DNA of 64,000 nucleotides from Neisseria animalis (GTDB taxonomy: Bacteria > Pseudomonadota > Gammaproteobacteria > Burkholderiales > Neisseriaceae). Under the pieces are notes generated by a model that did not search any database, had not been told where the DNA came from, and saw only the letters and a program-made list of their open reading frames with translations. This document shows, in pieces, positions 35,567 to 44,948 of the stretch (positions are counted from its first letter, which is position 1; the number at the start of each line of letters is the position of its first letter). The stretch is from assembly GCF_900636515.1 (NCBI RefSeq), contig NZ_LR134287.1, forward strand, positions 496,001 to 560,000, read 5' to 3'. Both the position numbers and the translations under genes were made by a program.

Positions 35567-35666
35567 GGGGCAGAATAAAGTCGCATACTTCCAAATTACC
35601 GAATATGGGTATGCCTTTATCTCTACCCTTCTGTTTTATCGATACACACTCTATTAGGAGATTTTC

Positions 35667-36230
35667 ATGAAAGCTTATTTGGCTCTGATTTCTGCCGCCG
35701 TAATCGGTTTGGCAGCCTGCTCGCAAGAACCTGCACAACAACCGGCTGCCGAAGCCGCACCTGCCGCCGAAGCCTCTGCTGCGCCTGCGGAAGCCGCACC
35801 GGCTGAGGCCTCTGCTGAAGCTGCACCTGCCGAAGCTGCTGCAGGAAACTGCTCTGTAGTGGTTGAGTCAAACGACGCCATGCAGTTCGACACTAAAGAT
35901 ATCCAAGTGAGCAAAGCATGTAGCGAATTTACCATTACCCTGAAACACACCGGTACCCAACCTAAAGCCAGCATGGGTCACAACATTGTTATTGCTAAAG
36001 CCGAAGACATGGACGGCGTATTCAAAGACGGTTTGGCTGCAGGTCCTGATGCCGACTACGTTAAAGCCAACGACGAGCGCGTAATTGCCCACACCAAACT
36101 GATCGGTGGCGGTGAAGAGTCTTCTGTAACCTTCGATCCTGCCAAACTGGCTGACGGCAGCTACAAATTCGTATGTACTTTCCCGGGCCACGCTGCATTG
36201 ATGAACGGTACATTGACCTTGGTTGACTAA
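35667..36230 (+). CDS. laz: Lipid-modified azurin (H.8-type outer membrane lipoprotein)
   Basis: Blue copper electron carrier anchored to the outer membrane; in Neisseria it supplies electrons to copper nitrite reductase or oxidases and protects against oxidants (family knowledge). The 187-residue protein has a lipobox ending at Cys18 (GLAAC), a degenerate Ala/Glu/Pro linker of AAPAEAS-like units (about 20-60, the H.8 epitope region), and an azurin domain with copper ligands His105 (SMGHN), Cys170, His175 and Met179 ([11 protein letters not shown]). An FNR box upstream suggests induction under oxygen limitation. Confidence 0.96.
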   Translation: MKAYLALISAAVIGLAACSQEPAQQPAAEAAPAAEASAAPAEAAPAEASAEAAPAEAAAGNCSVVVESNDAMQFDTKDIQVSKACSEFTITLKHTGTQPKASMGHNIVIAKAEDMDGVFKDGLAAGPDADYVKANDERVIAHTKLIGGGEESSVTFDPAKLADGSYKFVCTFPGHAALMNGTLTLVD

Positions 36231-36306
36231 TCCGTCAAACAATACGGTAATCTTAACAAGATTTATCCGCCAGCAGCCTGCCCAGTGCAGGCTGTTTTGC
36301 TTTGTA

Positions 36307-36344
36307 TTTGCAGACGGCATTTTCCCGATAAGGCCGTCTGCAAA
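36307..36344 (+). terminator. DUS inverted-pair terminator of laz
   Basis: TTTGCAGACGGCAT and AGGCCGTCTGCAAA around a 12-base loop. Confidence 0.65.
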
Positions 36345-36424
36345 TCAAACGGAACATATTGATTGTTCACGCTTGTTATGCAGAAAGCGAAGCGGCCGAT
36401 ACATCAAACCTGAGAGGAATTGCC

Positions 36425-36934
36425 ATGAACCCCTTTGAGACCCAAAGTGTTACCTTTGCCGAACCCATCGACATGCTCTACGCCTGCCACGGGAAAGTAC
36501 GCCGTTTTTGCAGCCAAATCGATATGCTGCCCGGTTATATTGCCGAGCACGGCTGCAACGAGGCCGTATTGCAGGCGGTGAGGCAGATCAGCCAGTATTT
36601 CAATGTGGCTGCTCCACTGCATCACGAGGATGAAGAAGAAAACTTTTTCCCGCTGCTTTTGCAATACGCCCCGCAGGCGCAGGCGGGTGTGGACGAATTG
36701 CTGCATCAGCACGAAAGCCTGCACGCCAATTGGAGCGCACTTTATCAAGAGTTTCAAAATTTGGAAGCGGATCCGCAATATCCGCTGCAAGCCGAAGTTT
36801 TGAAACGCTTTACAGACGGCTATGCCGTGCATTTGGGTATTGAAGAGCCGCTGTTTGATATGGGTAAAGAATTTATTCCGCAGGAAAAATTAGCGGAAAT
36901 CGGCAAGATTATGGCGGCAAGGCGGCAGAAGTAA
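36425..36934 (+). CDS. Hemerythrin-like domain protein
   Basis: A 169-residue, mostly helical protein with the spaced His/Glu ligands of hemerythrin-like di-iron sites: [40 protein letters not shown] and [10 protein letters not shown]. Such proteins bind oxygen or NO or help repair iron-sulfur centres. ATG 36425 (MNPFETQS) follows GAGAGGAA at 36411-36418. Directly downstream of FNR-linked laz, so a role in microaerobic or nitrosative growth is plausible but unproven. Confidence 0.85.
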   Translation: MNPFETQSVTFAEPIDMLYACHGKVRRFCSQIDMLPGYIAEHGCNEAVLQAVRQISQYFNVAAPLHHEDEEENFFPLLLQYAPQAQAGVDELLHQHESLHANWSALYQEFQNLEADPQYPLQAEVLKRFTDGYAVHLGIEEPLFDMGKEFIPQEKLAEIGKIMAARRQK

Positions 36935-37112
36935 TCGGCAGCAGGGCGGTTTGGTCAGGTTTTATTTTTATCCCAAACATTCTGTTTTTGAAGTAAATGT
37001 TTTTTACAAACGGAAAACCACCGGATGTTTGCCATGCACCGCCTGAAAAAGTTTGGGATAACTATAAAATTCCGTATTTGCAGACGGCCTTAACGATAAA
37101 AAAGGATACTTC

Positions 37113-37730
37113 ATGCTTACCCCAGCCAGCAGCGACCTTTTCAATATCCCTTTTTTCCAATTTTCCCAACTCAAAAAATACCAGCCCGAAGCCATTCCGA
37201 AAATCAAAGCCGATTATAAGGCGCATTGGCAGATTTGGCGGCAGCTTATTTTGCAGGTTGCGGAAGATTTGGGCGAACCTTTTGCGCCGCCGCATATCGA
37301 GCGGTGGTGCAACGGCTGGCAGGTGCGCGCCCATTTTTTCGCTTATTTCAAATACGCCCGATATAAAGATTCCGCCGCGATTTTATCCGTGCTGCTCAAC
37401 CGCCGCCGCCTCACCGTCAGCCTCGATTGGCATTGTTACAAAGCAGGCGTGTCGCCGATAGCGTTGCCGGAATACAATCAATGGTTGGAAAATCTGGACA
37501 GAAAACACTATGCCGCTTTCGATGTGTGGCACGGTGCGGAAAGCGAATATGCCGATTATCAAACGCTGGCAGCGCAAGGCAATGCGGCATTGCGTTTGCA
37601 AGACCAAGACGATTTTTTCTGTATCGGTAGGCATATCGAACGCGACGATTTGGGCAGGCAAAACGAATCGGTATGGATAGCTGACACGATTCGCGAACTT
37701 TTACCCTTGTATGAAGCCTGTTTTCGCTGA
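37113..37730 (+). CDS. Conserved protein of unknown function
   Basis: A 205-residue soluble protein without signal peptide or membrane helix. Aromatic-rich, with a helical N-terminal half (IPKIKADYKAHWQIWRQLIL) and a mixed C-terminal half containing ILSVLLNRRRLTVSLDWH and FFCIGRHIERDD. I recall similar Pasteurellaceae/Neisseria proteins sometimes labelled glucose-6-phosphate dehydrogenase family without clear basis; I see no such motif. Single gene before dapE. Confidence 0.75.
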   Translation: MLTPASSDLFNIPFFQFSQLKKYQPEAIPKIKADYKAHWQIWRQLILQVAEDLGEPFAPPHIERWCNGWQVRAHFFAYFKYARYKDSAAILSVLLNRRRLTVSLDWHCYKAGVSPIALPEYNQWLENLDRKHYAAFDVWHGAESEYADYQTLAAQGNAALRLQDQDDFFCIGRHIERDDLGRQNESVWIADTIRELLPLYEACFR

Positions 37731-37761
37731 TATAGTTAAACATTGTTAACCAATCCGCAAC

Positions 37762-37830
37762 AGGCCGTCTGAAAAATAAGCACAAATGGCAACCCAACCT
37801 ACCGTTTTCCCAATATTTTTCAGACGGCCT
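37762..37830 (+). terminator. DUS inverted pair between the unknown gene and dapE
   Basis: AGGCCGTCTGAAAAAT and ATTTTTCAGACGGCCT (GAA-type) about 35 bases apart, 18 bases before the dapE start. Confidence 0.6.
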
Positions 37831-37832
37831 GA

Positions 37833-38981
<1,149 letters not shown>

Positions 38982-39044
38982 AGCACATCATTTGCAGACG
39001 GCATATTGGATTCTTGTACCGATAATATTTTGATGATAAAGACG

Positions 39045-39818
39045 ATGTTTGTTCTTCCTTCACTTGAAACACTTGCCGAACGCTGGCAGCCGTACCGCAA
39101 TCTTTTGGAAAGCGGGGCGGACTTTCCTGCCCGGCAACACAAAATTCCCGCTCGGGATTATGCGGCGTTCGAGCAGGATTTTGCCGCTGCTGCCGGCTTG
39201 AAGTGGCCGCAATACCGCAATATCCGACGGGCATTGAATGTATTGGCGCAATCCAATCCGATAGCTGCCAACGAGTTGGCCGTGTCGCGTATTGATACGC
39301 CTTTGGGCGCGATGATTGCCGTGTTTGCCTATCAGGAATGCTTGAGCCTGCTTGAGTTTGTCGATCAGGACGGTGTCGCCCAAGAGCTTGAAGCGGTACG
39401 CAAAGCACTCAACGGCCGTTTTGTATGGCGAGAATATCCGGTCTCTGATTTGCTGAAGCAAGAGCTGGACGAATATTTCAAAGGCCGTCTGCAAAATTTC
39501 AGCGTGCCGCTGCATTTTATCGGTACGGCATTTCAAGAGCAGGCGTGGCAAGTCTTGCAAACCATACCTTACGGCGAAACCTGCACCTATAAGCAGCAGT
39601 CGGAGCAGCTGGGTAATGCCAAGGCTGTGCGTGCCGTTGCCGCCGCCAACGGGCAGAACAAAATTTCCATTGTCGTTCCGTGCCACCGCGTGATCGGCAG
39701 CGACGGCAGTCTGACCGGCTATGCAGGCGGGTTGTTCCGTAAAAAATACCTGTTGGCACTTGAAAAGAAAAATATGCAGACGGCATTGTTTGAAGCCGAT
39801 TCGCAGGAAACATCTTAA
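39045..39818 (+). CDS. Methylated-DNA--protein-cysteine methyltransferase with N-terminal extension
   Basis: Suicide repair protein for O6-alkylguanine. The C-terminal domain has IPYGETCTYKQQSEQLG, ANGQNKISIVVPCHRVIGSD (acceptor Cys213 in PCHR) and GYAGGLFRKKYLL. Before it are a ribonuclease-H-like domain (about 80-160) and about 80 residues of unassigned helical sequence, so the protein is longer (257) than Ogt (about 170) but lacks the Ada metal-binding domain. Start uncertain: ATG 39045 or 39033; neither has a strong ribosome site. Confidence 0.88.
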   Translation: MFVLPSLETLAERWQPYRNLLESGADFPARQHKIPARDYAAFEQDFAAAAGLKWPQYRNIRRALNVLAQSNPIAANELAVSRIDTPLGAMIAVFAYQECLSLLEFVDQDGVAQELEAVRKALNGRFVWREYPVSDLLKQELDEYFKGRLQNFSVPLHFIGTAFQEQAWQVLQTIPYGETCTYKQQSEQLGNAKAVRAVAAANGQNKISIVVPCHRVIGSDGSLTGYAGGLFRKKYLLALEKKNMQTALFEADSQETS

Positions 39819-39871
39819 CCGCAGTCTTTATCCTTAACGGTGTTTTCGCAACACCTTGAAAAGAGAGCATT

Positions 39872-40867
39872 ATGAACCTCAAAAACCGCCATTGCCTCAA
39901 ACTCCTCGACTTTACCCAAGCCGAAATCCTGCATTACCTCGACTTGGCTGCCGAACTGAAAGCCGCCAAAAAAGCCGGACGCGAAGTGCGGAAAATGCGC
40001 GGCAAAAACATTGCCCTGATTTTTGAAAAAACCTCCACCCGCACCCGCTGCGCCTTTGAAGTTGCCGCACGCGACCAAGGAGCGGGCGTAACCTATCTGG
40101 AGCCGACCGGCAGCCAAATCGGCCACAAAGAAAGCATCAAAGACACCGCCCGCGTACTCGGCCGTATGTACGACGGCATCGAGTACCGCGGTTTCGGCCA
40201 AGAAATTGTCGAAGAGCTGGCGCAATACGCAGGCGTACCCGTATTCAACGGTTTGACCAATGAATTCCACCCCACCCAAATGCTGGCCGACGCGCTGACC
40301 ATGCGCGAACACAGCAGCAAACCCTTGAACGAAATCGCGTTTGCCTATGTGGGCGATGCACGCTTCAATATGGGCAATTCGCTGTTGCTGCTCGGCGCAA
40401 AAATGGGTATGGACGTGCGTATCGGCGCGCCGAAAGCCTTATGGCCGTCTGAAAACATCATTGCCCAAGCCCGTGCGCTTGCCGAAGAAACCGGCGCGAA
40501 AGTGACCTTAACCGAAAATGCCGAAGAGGCCGTTCAAGGCGTGGACTTTATCCATACCGACGTTTGGGTGAGCATGGGTGAGCCGAAAGAAACATGGGAA
40601 GAGCGCATCGCCCTGCTGAAGTCTTTCCGCGTTACCCCCGAATTGATGGCGGCATCGGGCAATCCGAACGTGAAGTTCATGCACTGCCTGCCCGCTTTCC
40701 ACAACCGCGAAACCAAAGTCGGAGAATGGATTTACGAAACCTTCGGTTTGAACGGCGTGGAAGTGACCGAAGAAGTGTTTGAAAGCCCGGCCAGCATCGT
40801 GTTCGACCAAGCTGAAAACCGTATGCACACCATCAAAGCAGTGATGGTGGCTTCGTTGGGCGAATAA
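39872..40867 (+). CDS. argF: Ornithine carbamoyltransferase, catabolic/anabolic
   Basis: Forms citrulline from ornithine and carbamoyl phosphate in arginine synthesis. The 331-residue protein has the carbamoyl phosphate loop STRTR (55-59), HPTQ (133-136), the ornithine-binding SMG region ([10 protein letters not shown]) and HCLP (271-274). The start is preceded by GAGAG at 39862-39866. Monocistronic; terminated by a long DUS hairpin. Confidence 0.97.
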   Translation: MNLKNRHCLKLLDFTQAEILHYLDLAAELKAAKKAGREVRKMRGKNIALIFEKTSTRTRCAFEVAARDQGAGVTYLEPTGSQIGHKESIKDTARVLGRMYDGIEYRGFGQEIVEELAQYAGVPVFNGLTNEFHPTQMLADALTMREHSSKPLNEIAFAYVGDARFNMGNSLLLLGAKMGMDVRIGAPKALWPSENIIAQARALAEETGAKVTLTENAEEAVQGVDFIHTDVWVSMGEPKETWEERIALLKSFRVTPELMAASGNPNVKFMHCLPAFHNRETKVGEWIYETFGLNGVEVTEEVFESPASIVFDQAENRMHTIKAVMVASLGE

Positions 40868-40884
40868 CCCGCTGCGGTTGGTAC

Positions 40885-40950
40885 AAGGCCGTCTGCAAAA
40901 TGCCGAAATCCCTATCAAAAGGATGTGCGGCATTTTGCAGACGGCTTTTG
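40885..40950 (+). terminator. DUS inverted-pair terminator of argF
   Basis: AAGGCCGTCTGCAAAATGCC pairs with GGCATTTTGCAGACGGCTTT; the 19-20 bp stem extends well beyond the DUS. Confidence 0.85.
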
Positions 40951-41244
40951 TGATGGGGCGTTTGGTTTGAAAACGTATGTTTGTCGGCAATCGGCATGAG
41001 GCTGTCGCGTGAGGCGCGCGTGAGGTGTTGTATGTGCGGCGCGGTTCGTGCCGTTCTGTTTGATGACCGTTTCAATTTTGAGGGCAGGGGAGCAGGTTGC
41101 GGACAATATGGGTTGGCAGATGTGTCGAGCAGCTTGGTTGGGCTTTTTTTGAGTGGGGAGGCAATGCCGTATGATTGGGCATGAAATGCCTGTGTTTGTC
41201 TTCGATACGGTGCGGGCGGTTCGGCGGGGCAGGCCGTCTGCAAA
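40951..41244. other. Gene-free region before Correia-like copy F
   Basis: I see no credible gene; frames are short and lack ribosome sites. It ends with a single DUS (AGGCCGTCTGCAAA at 41231-41244) that abuts the repeat. Confidence 0.5.
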
Positions 41245-41351
41245 TATAGTCGAATAAAATAAGAATGAGACAAGGCAGCGAAGCCGCAGACAGTACACAT
41301 AGTACGGCAAGGCAAAGCAACGCTGTATCATTCTTATTTTAAATGACTATA
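41245..41351 (+). mobile_element. 107-bp Correia-like element, copy F
   Basis: Identical by eye to copies A and C. Starts immediately after a DUS and ends about 45 bases before the promoter of the siderophore importer. Confidence 0.88.
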
Positions 41352-41395
41352 TCTTGAAAAGTTTTCATGATTCAAACTTGTCGGGCAGGAAACGC

Positions 41396-41434
41396 TTGCG
41401 GATTAGGTTTGAATAAATTATGATAATTGTTTTC
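41396..41434 (+). promoter_or_regulatory. Promoter with overlapping Fur box
   Basis: TTGCGG (41396-41401), 17 bases, then TATGAT (41419-41424). AATTATGATAATTGTTTTC at 41416-41434 matches the 19-base Fur consensus at 14 positions and covers the -10, as expected for iron repression. Confidence 0.68.
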
Positions 41435-41537
41435 GTTTATTTTCAAGATTTCGGACAAAAATCTCCGTAAAGATAATTTTGCAGACGGCTTTTTAATGGT
41501 ATGCCGTCTGCAAATCGAGAAGTTCCGGTTGATTTTC

Positions 41538-42506
41538 ATGAGTACCAAACCCCTTTCCTTCAACCTTTCCAACCTGTTTGCGCTGGCGGTGTTGTTTGTC
41601 GTCAGCCTGTCGGTCGGCGTGGCGGATTTCCAATGGCGGAATCTGTTTGAGCTCTCCGACGATATGCAGCTGTTGCTGGTCAGCCGCCTGCCACGCACGC
41701 TGGCGATTGTGCTGGCCGGTGCGTCGATGGCGGTGGCGGGAATGATTATGCAGATTCTGATGCGCAACCGCTTTGTCGAGCCTTCGATGGTGGGCGCGAG
41801 CCAGAGTGCGGCATTGGGGCTGCTGTTGATGGCTTTGTTCGCACCGTCTGCCGCGCTGCCGGCGAAAATGTCGGTCGGGGCGGCAGCCTCGATGGCGGGT
41901 ATGCTGGTGTTTATGGCCTTAATCCGCCGTCTGCCGCCGACGGCGCAACTGATGGTGCCGCTGGTGGGCATTATTTTCGGCGGGGTCATCGAGGCGGTGG
42001 CGACGTTTATCGCTTATGAGACGGAAATGCTGCAAATGCTGGGCGTATGGCAGCAGGGGGATTTTTCCGGCGTGTTGATGGGGCGTTACGAACTGCTGTG
42101 GCTGACCGGCGTTTTGGCGGTGTGCGCTTATCTGATTGCCGACCGGCTGACGATTGTGGGGCTGGGCGAAACGGTGGCGGTAAACTTGGGTTTGAACCGC
42201 GATGTGATTTTATGGGCCGGCCTGATTATCGTGGCACTGATTACCTCGCTGGTGGTGGTGACCATCGGCAATATTCCGTTTGTCGGTTTGGTGGTGCCGA
42301 ACATTATCAGCCGCATGATGGGCGACAAGCTGCGCCAGAGTCTGCCCGCCGTGGCTTTGCTCGGCGCGTCGATGGTGCTGCTGTGCGACATCATCGGGCG
42401 GCTGGTAGTGTTTCCGTTTGAAATTCCCGTGTCGGTGGTGTTCGGCGTGTTGGGTACGGTATTGTTTTTGTGGATGTTGTTGAGGAAGCCTGCCCATGCC
42501 GTCTGA
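41538..42506 (+). CDS. Iron-siderophore ABC transporter permease (FecCD family)
   Basis: Inner membrane permease, 322 residues and about nine helices. Family signatures are LLLVSRLPRTLAIVLAGASM, QILMRNRFVEPSMVGASQSA and VTIGNIPFVGLVVPNIISRM. Start at ATG 41538 (MSTKPLSF); the open frame upstream reads through a DUS pair. First gene of a three-gene importer under a Fur box. Resembles the permeases downstream of neisserial FetA and the YclN/YclO type. No receptor or binding protein gene is next to it. Confidence 0.9.
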   Translation: MSTKPLSFNLSNLFALAVLFVVSLSVGVADFQWRNLFELSDDMQLLLVSRLPRTLAIVLAGASMAVAGMIMQILMRNRFVEPSMVGASQSAALGLLLMALFAPSAALPAKMSVGAAASMAGMLVFMALIRRLPPTAQLMVPLVGIIFGGVIEAVATFIAYETEMLQMLGVWQQGDFSGVLMGRYELLWLTGVLAVCAYLIADRLTIVGLGETVAVNLGLNRDVILWAGLIIVALITSLVVVTIGNIPFVGLVVPNIISRMMGDKLRQSLPAVALLGASMVLLCDIIGRLVVFPFEIPVSVVFGVLGTVLFLWMLLRKPAHAV

Positions 42507-43470
42507 AAAAAACATTGGCTTTTTACAGGGCGGAACGCGCCCGTTATGGCTGGCTTTCGCGCTGCTTTCGGCCTGCTGCGTCCTGTTTTTAACGCTCAAT
42601 GCGGGCGGCAACTGGGATTTCGTACTGCCGCTGCGCCTGACCAAGCTCGCTGCTTTGCTGCTGGTGGCGTATGCGGTGGGCGTGTCGACTTTATTGTTTC
42701 AAACGCTGACCAACAATCCGATTCTGACCCCTTCGATTTTAGGCTTTGATTCGCTGTATATTTTCCTGCAAACGCTGCTGGTGTTCCTGCTCGGCGGCGT
42801 GGGCTATACCGCGCTGCCGCTCTTGGGCAAATTCGGTTTGGAGCTGGCGGCGATGATGGGCGGCTCGCTGCTTTTGTTTGCCATACTGATGAAACAGGGC
42901 GGGCGCGATTTGGCGCGGATGATTTTAATCGGCGTGATTTTCGGGATTTTGTTCCGCAGCCTCGCCTCGCTGCTCCAACGCATGATCGACCCCGAAGAAT
43001 TTGCGGTGGCGCAGGCAAATACGTTCGCATCGTTCAATACCGTCAACCAAAACCTGCTCGGCATCGGCGCGGCAGTCTTGCTGGCGAGTACGGTGTTTGT
43101 CTGGCGCGAACGCCACCGCTTGGATGTGTATCTGCTCGGGCGCGACCAAGCCGTCAATCTGGGCATCAACTATCAGCGCAACACTTTATGGATTTTGCTG
43201 TGGATTGCCGCGCTGGTCGCCACTTCCACCGCCGTTGTCGGCCCGGTCAGCTTTTTCGGCCTTTTGGTGGCGGCACTGGCCAACCATTTTTCTCCTTCCG
43301 TGAAACACAGCATACGCCTGCCGATGGCTTTCTGCCTTGCCGGTATTTTACTGGTCGGCGGCCAGACCGTATTCGAACATTTGCTGGGCATGAAAGCCGT
43401 CTTGAGCGTGGTCGTCGAATTTGCCGGCGGGCTGGTGTTTTTATGGCTGGTATTGAAAAAGAAGCGTTAA
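42496..43470 (+). CDS. Iron-siderophore ABC transporter permease, second subunit
   Basis: Heterodimer partner of the preceding permease, 324 residues, FecCD family (LRLTKLAALLLVAYAVGVST, LTNNPILTPSILGFDSLY, TAVVGPVSFFGLLVAALANH). Its start codon lies within the end of the upstream gene (11-nt overlap) and is formed by a GAA-type DUS, ATGCCGTCTGAA, which encodes MPSE. Coupled translation is likely. Confidence 0.9.
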   Translation: MPSEKNIGFLQGGTRPLWLAFALLSACCVLFLTLNAGGNWDFVLPLRLTKLAALLLVAYAVGVSTLLFQTLTNNPILTPSILGFDSLYIFLQTLLVFLLGGVGYTALPLLGKFGLELAAMMGGSLLLFAILMKQGGRDLARMILIGVIFGILFRSLASLLQRMIDPEEFAVAQANTFASFNTVNQNLLGIGAAVLLASTVFVWRERHRLDVYLLGRDQAVNLGINYQRNTLWILLWIAALVATSTAVVGPVSFFGLLVAALANHFSPSVKHSIRLPMAFCLAGILLVGGQTVFEHLLGMKAVLSVVVEFAGGLVFLWLVLKKKR

Positions 43471-43545
43471 GGCCGTCTGAAACCGCAGAAGCACCCGTCC
43501 CCGACAAAAACGGCAGATTAAACCCGCCCCATATGATTTCCAACC

Positions 43546-44304
43546 ATGATTAAAATCTGTAACGTCAGCCACACAATCGGCAACCAACTTATCCTCAACG
43601 ACATCAGCCTCGATATTCCGCAAGGCGGGATTACCGCACTTATCGGACCCAACGGCGCAGGCAAATCCACGCTGCTCTCGTTTATGGCGCGGTTGCAGCC
43701 GCTGGCGAAGGGCAGTATCCGTTACGGAGAGCAAGACCTTGCCTCCACCCCTTCTTCGGAGCTGGCCAAAACGCTGTCGATTCTGACTCAGGAACACGGC
43801 ATCGTCAGCCGCATTACCGTGCGCGACCTGCTGATGTTCGGGCGTTATCCCTACCATCAGGGCAGGCCGTCTGCAAACGACCGCGCGGTTGTGGAAAACG
43901 CCTTGCAGGAATTTCATCTCGACTGTTTCGCCGACCGCTATCTGACCGAGCTTTCCGGCGGACAACGCCAGCGGGCGATGATTGCGATGGTATTCTGCCA
44001 GCAAACCGAATACGTCTTGCTCGACGAACCGCTGAACAATCTCGACATGTACCATTCCCGCGCCCTGATGCAGCTTCTGCGCCGTCTGACCGACGAACAC
44101 AACCGCACCACGGTAGTGGTGTTGCACGACATCAACCAAGCCGCGGCCTATGCGGATTTCGTGGTGGCGATGAAAAACGGGAAAGTCGAGATGACGGGCA
44201 AGCCGGAAGAAGTGTTTACGGCGGCGAATATCAAAGATTTGTTCGGTATGGAAGCCGATGTATTGGATTATGGCGGCAAGAAGCTGATAGTGCATCATAT
44301 TTGA
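43546..44304 (+). CDS. Iron-siderophore ABC transporter ATP-binding protein
   Basis: A 252-residue FepC-type ATPase with Walker A GPNGAGKST (34-42), signature LSGGQRQR (136-143), Walker B VLLDEP (157-162) and the switch His in VVLHDINQA. Energises the two upstream permeases; 75 bases separate it from the second permease. A DUS inside the gene encodes GRPSAN (105-111). Confidence 0.93.
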   Translation: MIKICNVSHTIGNQLILNDISLDIPQGGITALIGPNGAGKSTLLSFMARLQPLAKGSIRYGEQDLASTPSSELAKTLSILTQEHGIVSRITVRDLLMFGRYPYHQGRPSANDRAVVENALQEFHLDCFADRYLTELSGGQRQRAMIAMVFCQQTEYVLLDEPLNNLDMYHSRALMQLLRRLTDEHNRTTVVVLHDINQAAAYADFVVAMKNGKVEMTGKPEEVFTAANIKDLFGMEADVLDYGGKKLIVHHI

Positions 44305-44318
44305 AACGGGAATACGGC

Positions 44319-44375
44319 AAAAGGCCGTCTGCAAATGGGCAGCATCACGCGCTGCCCATTTGCAGACGGCCTTTT
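44319..44375 (+). terminator. Long DUS inverted-pair terminator of the siderophore operon
   Basis: AAAAGGCCGTCTGCAAATGG pairs with CCATTTGCAGACGGCCTTTT; the stem continues (GCAGC/GCTGC) to about 26 bp with a 6-base loop. Confidence 0.92.
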
Positions 44376-44386
44376 GTATGGGGCAA

Positions 44387-44548
44387 TCAGCTCAGCCAGA
44401 AACGGAAGACCAAGAAAAACACCAAGGCCAAAACGCCGAACCATACCACCAGCATAAAGCCTGCTACGGCACGGCCGAAACGGAAGACCGGATTATTGCG
44501 TTCGTCCTCGAGCGGGGCAGGTTGTTGTTTGTCGGTCGGGTGGGTCAT
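44387..44548 (-). CDS. 53-residue single-helix membrane protein
   Basis: An ATG (44546-44548) to TGA frame on the minus strand encodes 53 residues: a charged, Pro-rich head (MTHPTDKQQPAPLEDERNN), a short basic segment (FRFGRA) and one strong membrane helix (AGFMLVVWFGVLALVFFLVF) ending RFWLS. A GAG lies 8 bases before the start. It ends 12 bases from the siderophore operon terminator, which can serve both strands. I do not recognise a family. It follows the phase-variable small gene on the same strand. Confidence 0.65.
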   Translation of the reverse strand: MTHPTDKQQPAPLEDERNNPVFRFGRAVAGFMLVVWFGVLALVFFLVFRFWLS

Positions 44549-44570
44549 ATCGGTACTCGCAGGAAGTATG

Positions 44571-44632
44571 GTTGTTTAACACAAGATAATGCGGCGTTGC
44601 CGTCTTGTCGCATTCTGTATTATTCGACTGTA
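44571..44632. repeat. Short decayed Correia-like repeat
   Basis: Opens GTTGTTTAACACAAGATAAT and closes CGCATTCTGTATTATTCGAC, with about 20 bases between; an inverted-repeat remnant of the same type as 62307-62434. Confidence 0.4.
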
Positions 44633-44655
44633 TCGGGTCGGACAACCAAAGATTT

Positions 44656-44809
44656 TCAGACGGCCATCAGGCGCAAAATGAAATAGAAACTCAAGGTCAT
44701 CATGCCGTAAAACGCCAGCAGCATGAAATTGCGGATTATCCGCAGGGTAACGGATAATTTATTGCATTTGTCATATTTCGGGGGGGGGGGGTAGCTTGGC
44801 GGCGGACAT
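44656..44809 (-). CDS. Phase-variable small membrane protein (out of frame in this sequence)
   Basis: ATG at 44807-44809 is preceded by GGAA (6 bases) and a near-consensus promoter. After six codons (MSAAKL) comes a run of 12 C (44791-44780 on this strand). As written the frame stops after MSAAKLPPPPEI. With 11 C (or 8 or 14) it would read through to the TGA at 44656-44658, giving 50 residues in the 11-C case: MSAAKLPPPPKYDKCNK, a basic stretch (TLRIIR) and one membrane helix (NFMLLAFYGMMTLSFYFILR), ending LMAV. The stop codon is inside a DUS (GCC GTC TGA). This is the classic layout of a slipped-strand switch, OFF here. Function unknown; a sequencing length error in the tract is the main alternative. 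Confidence 0.6.
44780..44791. repeat. Poly-G/poly-C tract of 12
   Basis: Twelve consecutive G on the plus strand, the longest G/C homopolymer seen in the window, placed within codons 7-10 of the small gene above. Confidence 0.95.
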
Positions 44810-44838
44810 GGCGTGATTCCGCGGATTGCAGGAAAGTT

Positions 44839-44867
44839 ATTATATAACGGTTGGGCAGATTTGTTAA
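44839..44867 (-). promoter_or_regulatory. Promoter of the phase-variable small gene
   Basis: On the minus strand, TTAACA (44867-44862), exactly 17 bases, then TATAAT (44844-44839). The predicted transcript starts about 23 bases before the ATG at 44809. Confidence 0.7.
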
Positions 44868-44948
44868 ACCGCAGTTTGCAGACGGCATGAGCCGTATGTT
44901 TGATGGGAACACTTGGCTATAATGGCGGTTTTGCAGCGGAGAAGAGCA

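Noticed and set aside
40981-41184. 67-codon frame between argF and the siderophore operon
   Set aside because: No ribosome site, Cys/Arg-rich composition without pattern, and no neighbour relation; taken as chance.
40915-41331. Recurring short frame MIQRCFALPYYVYCLRLRCL seen at several places
   Set aside because: It is only the translation of the 107-bp repeat and its neighbours; it recurs wherever a copy lies and has no ribosome site.
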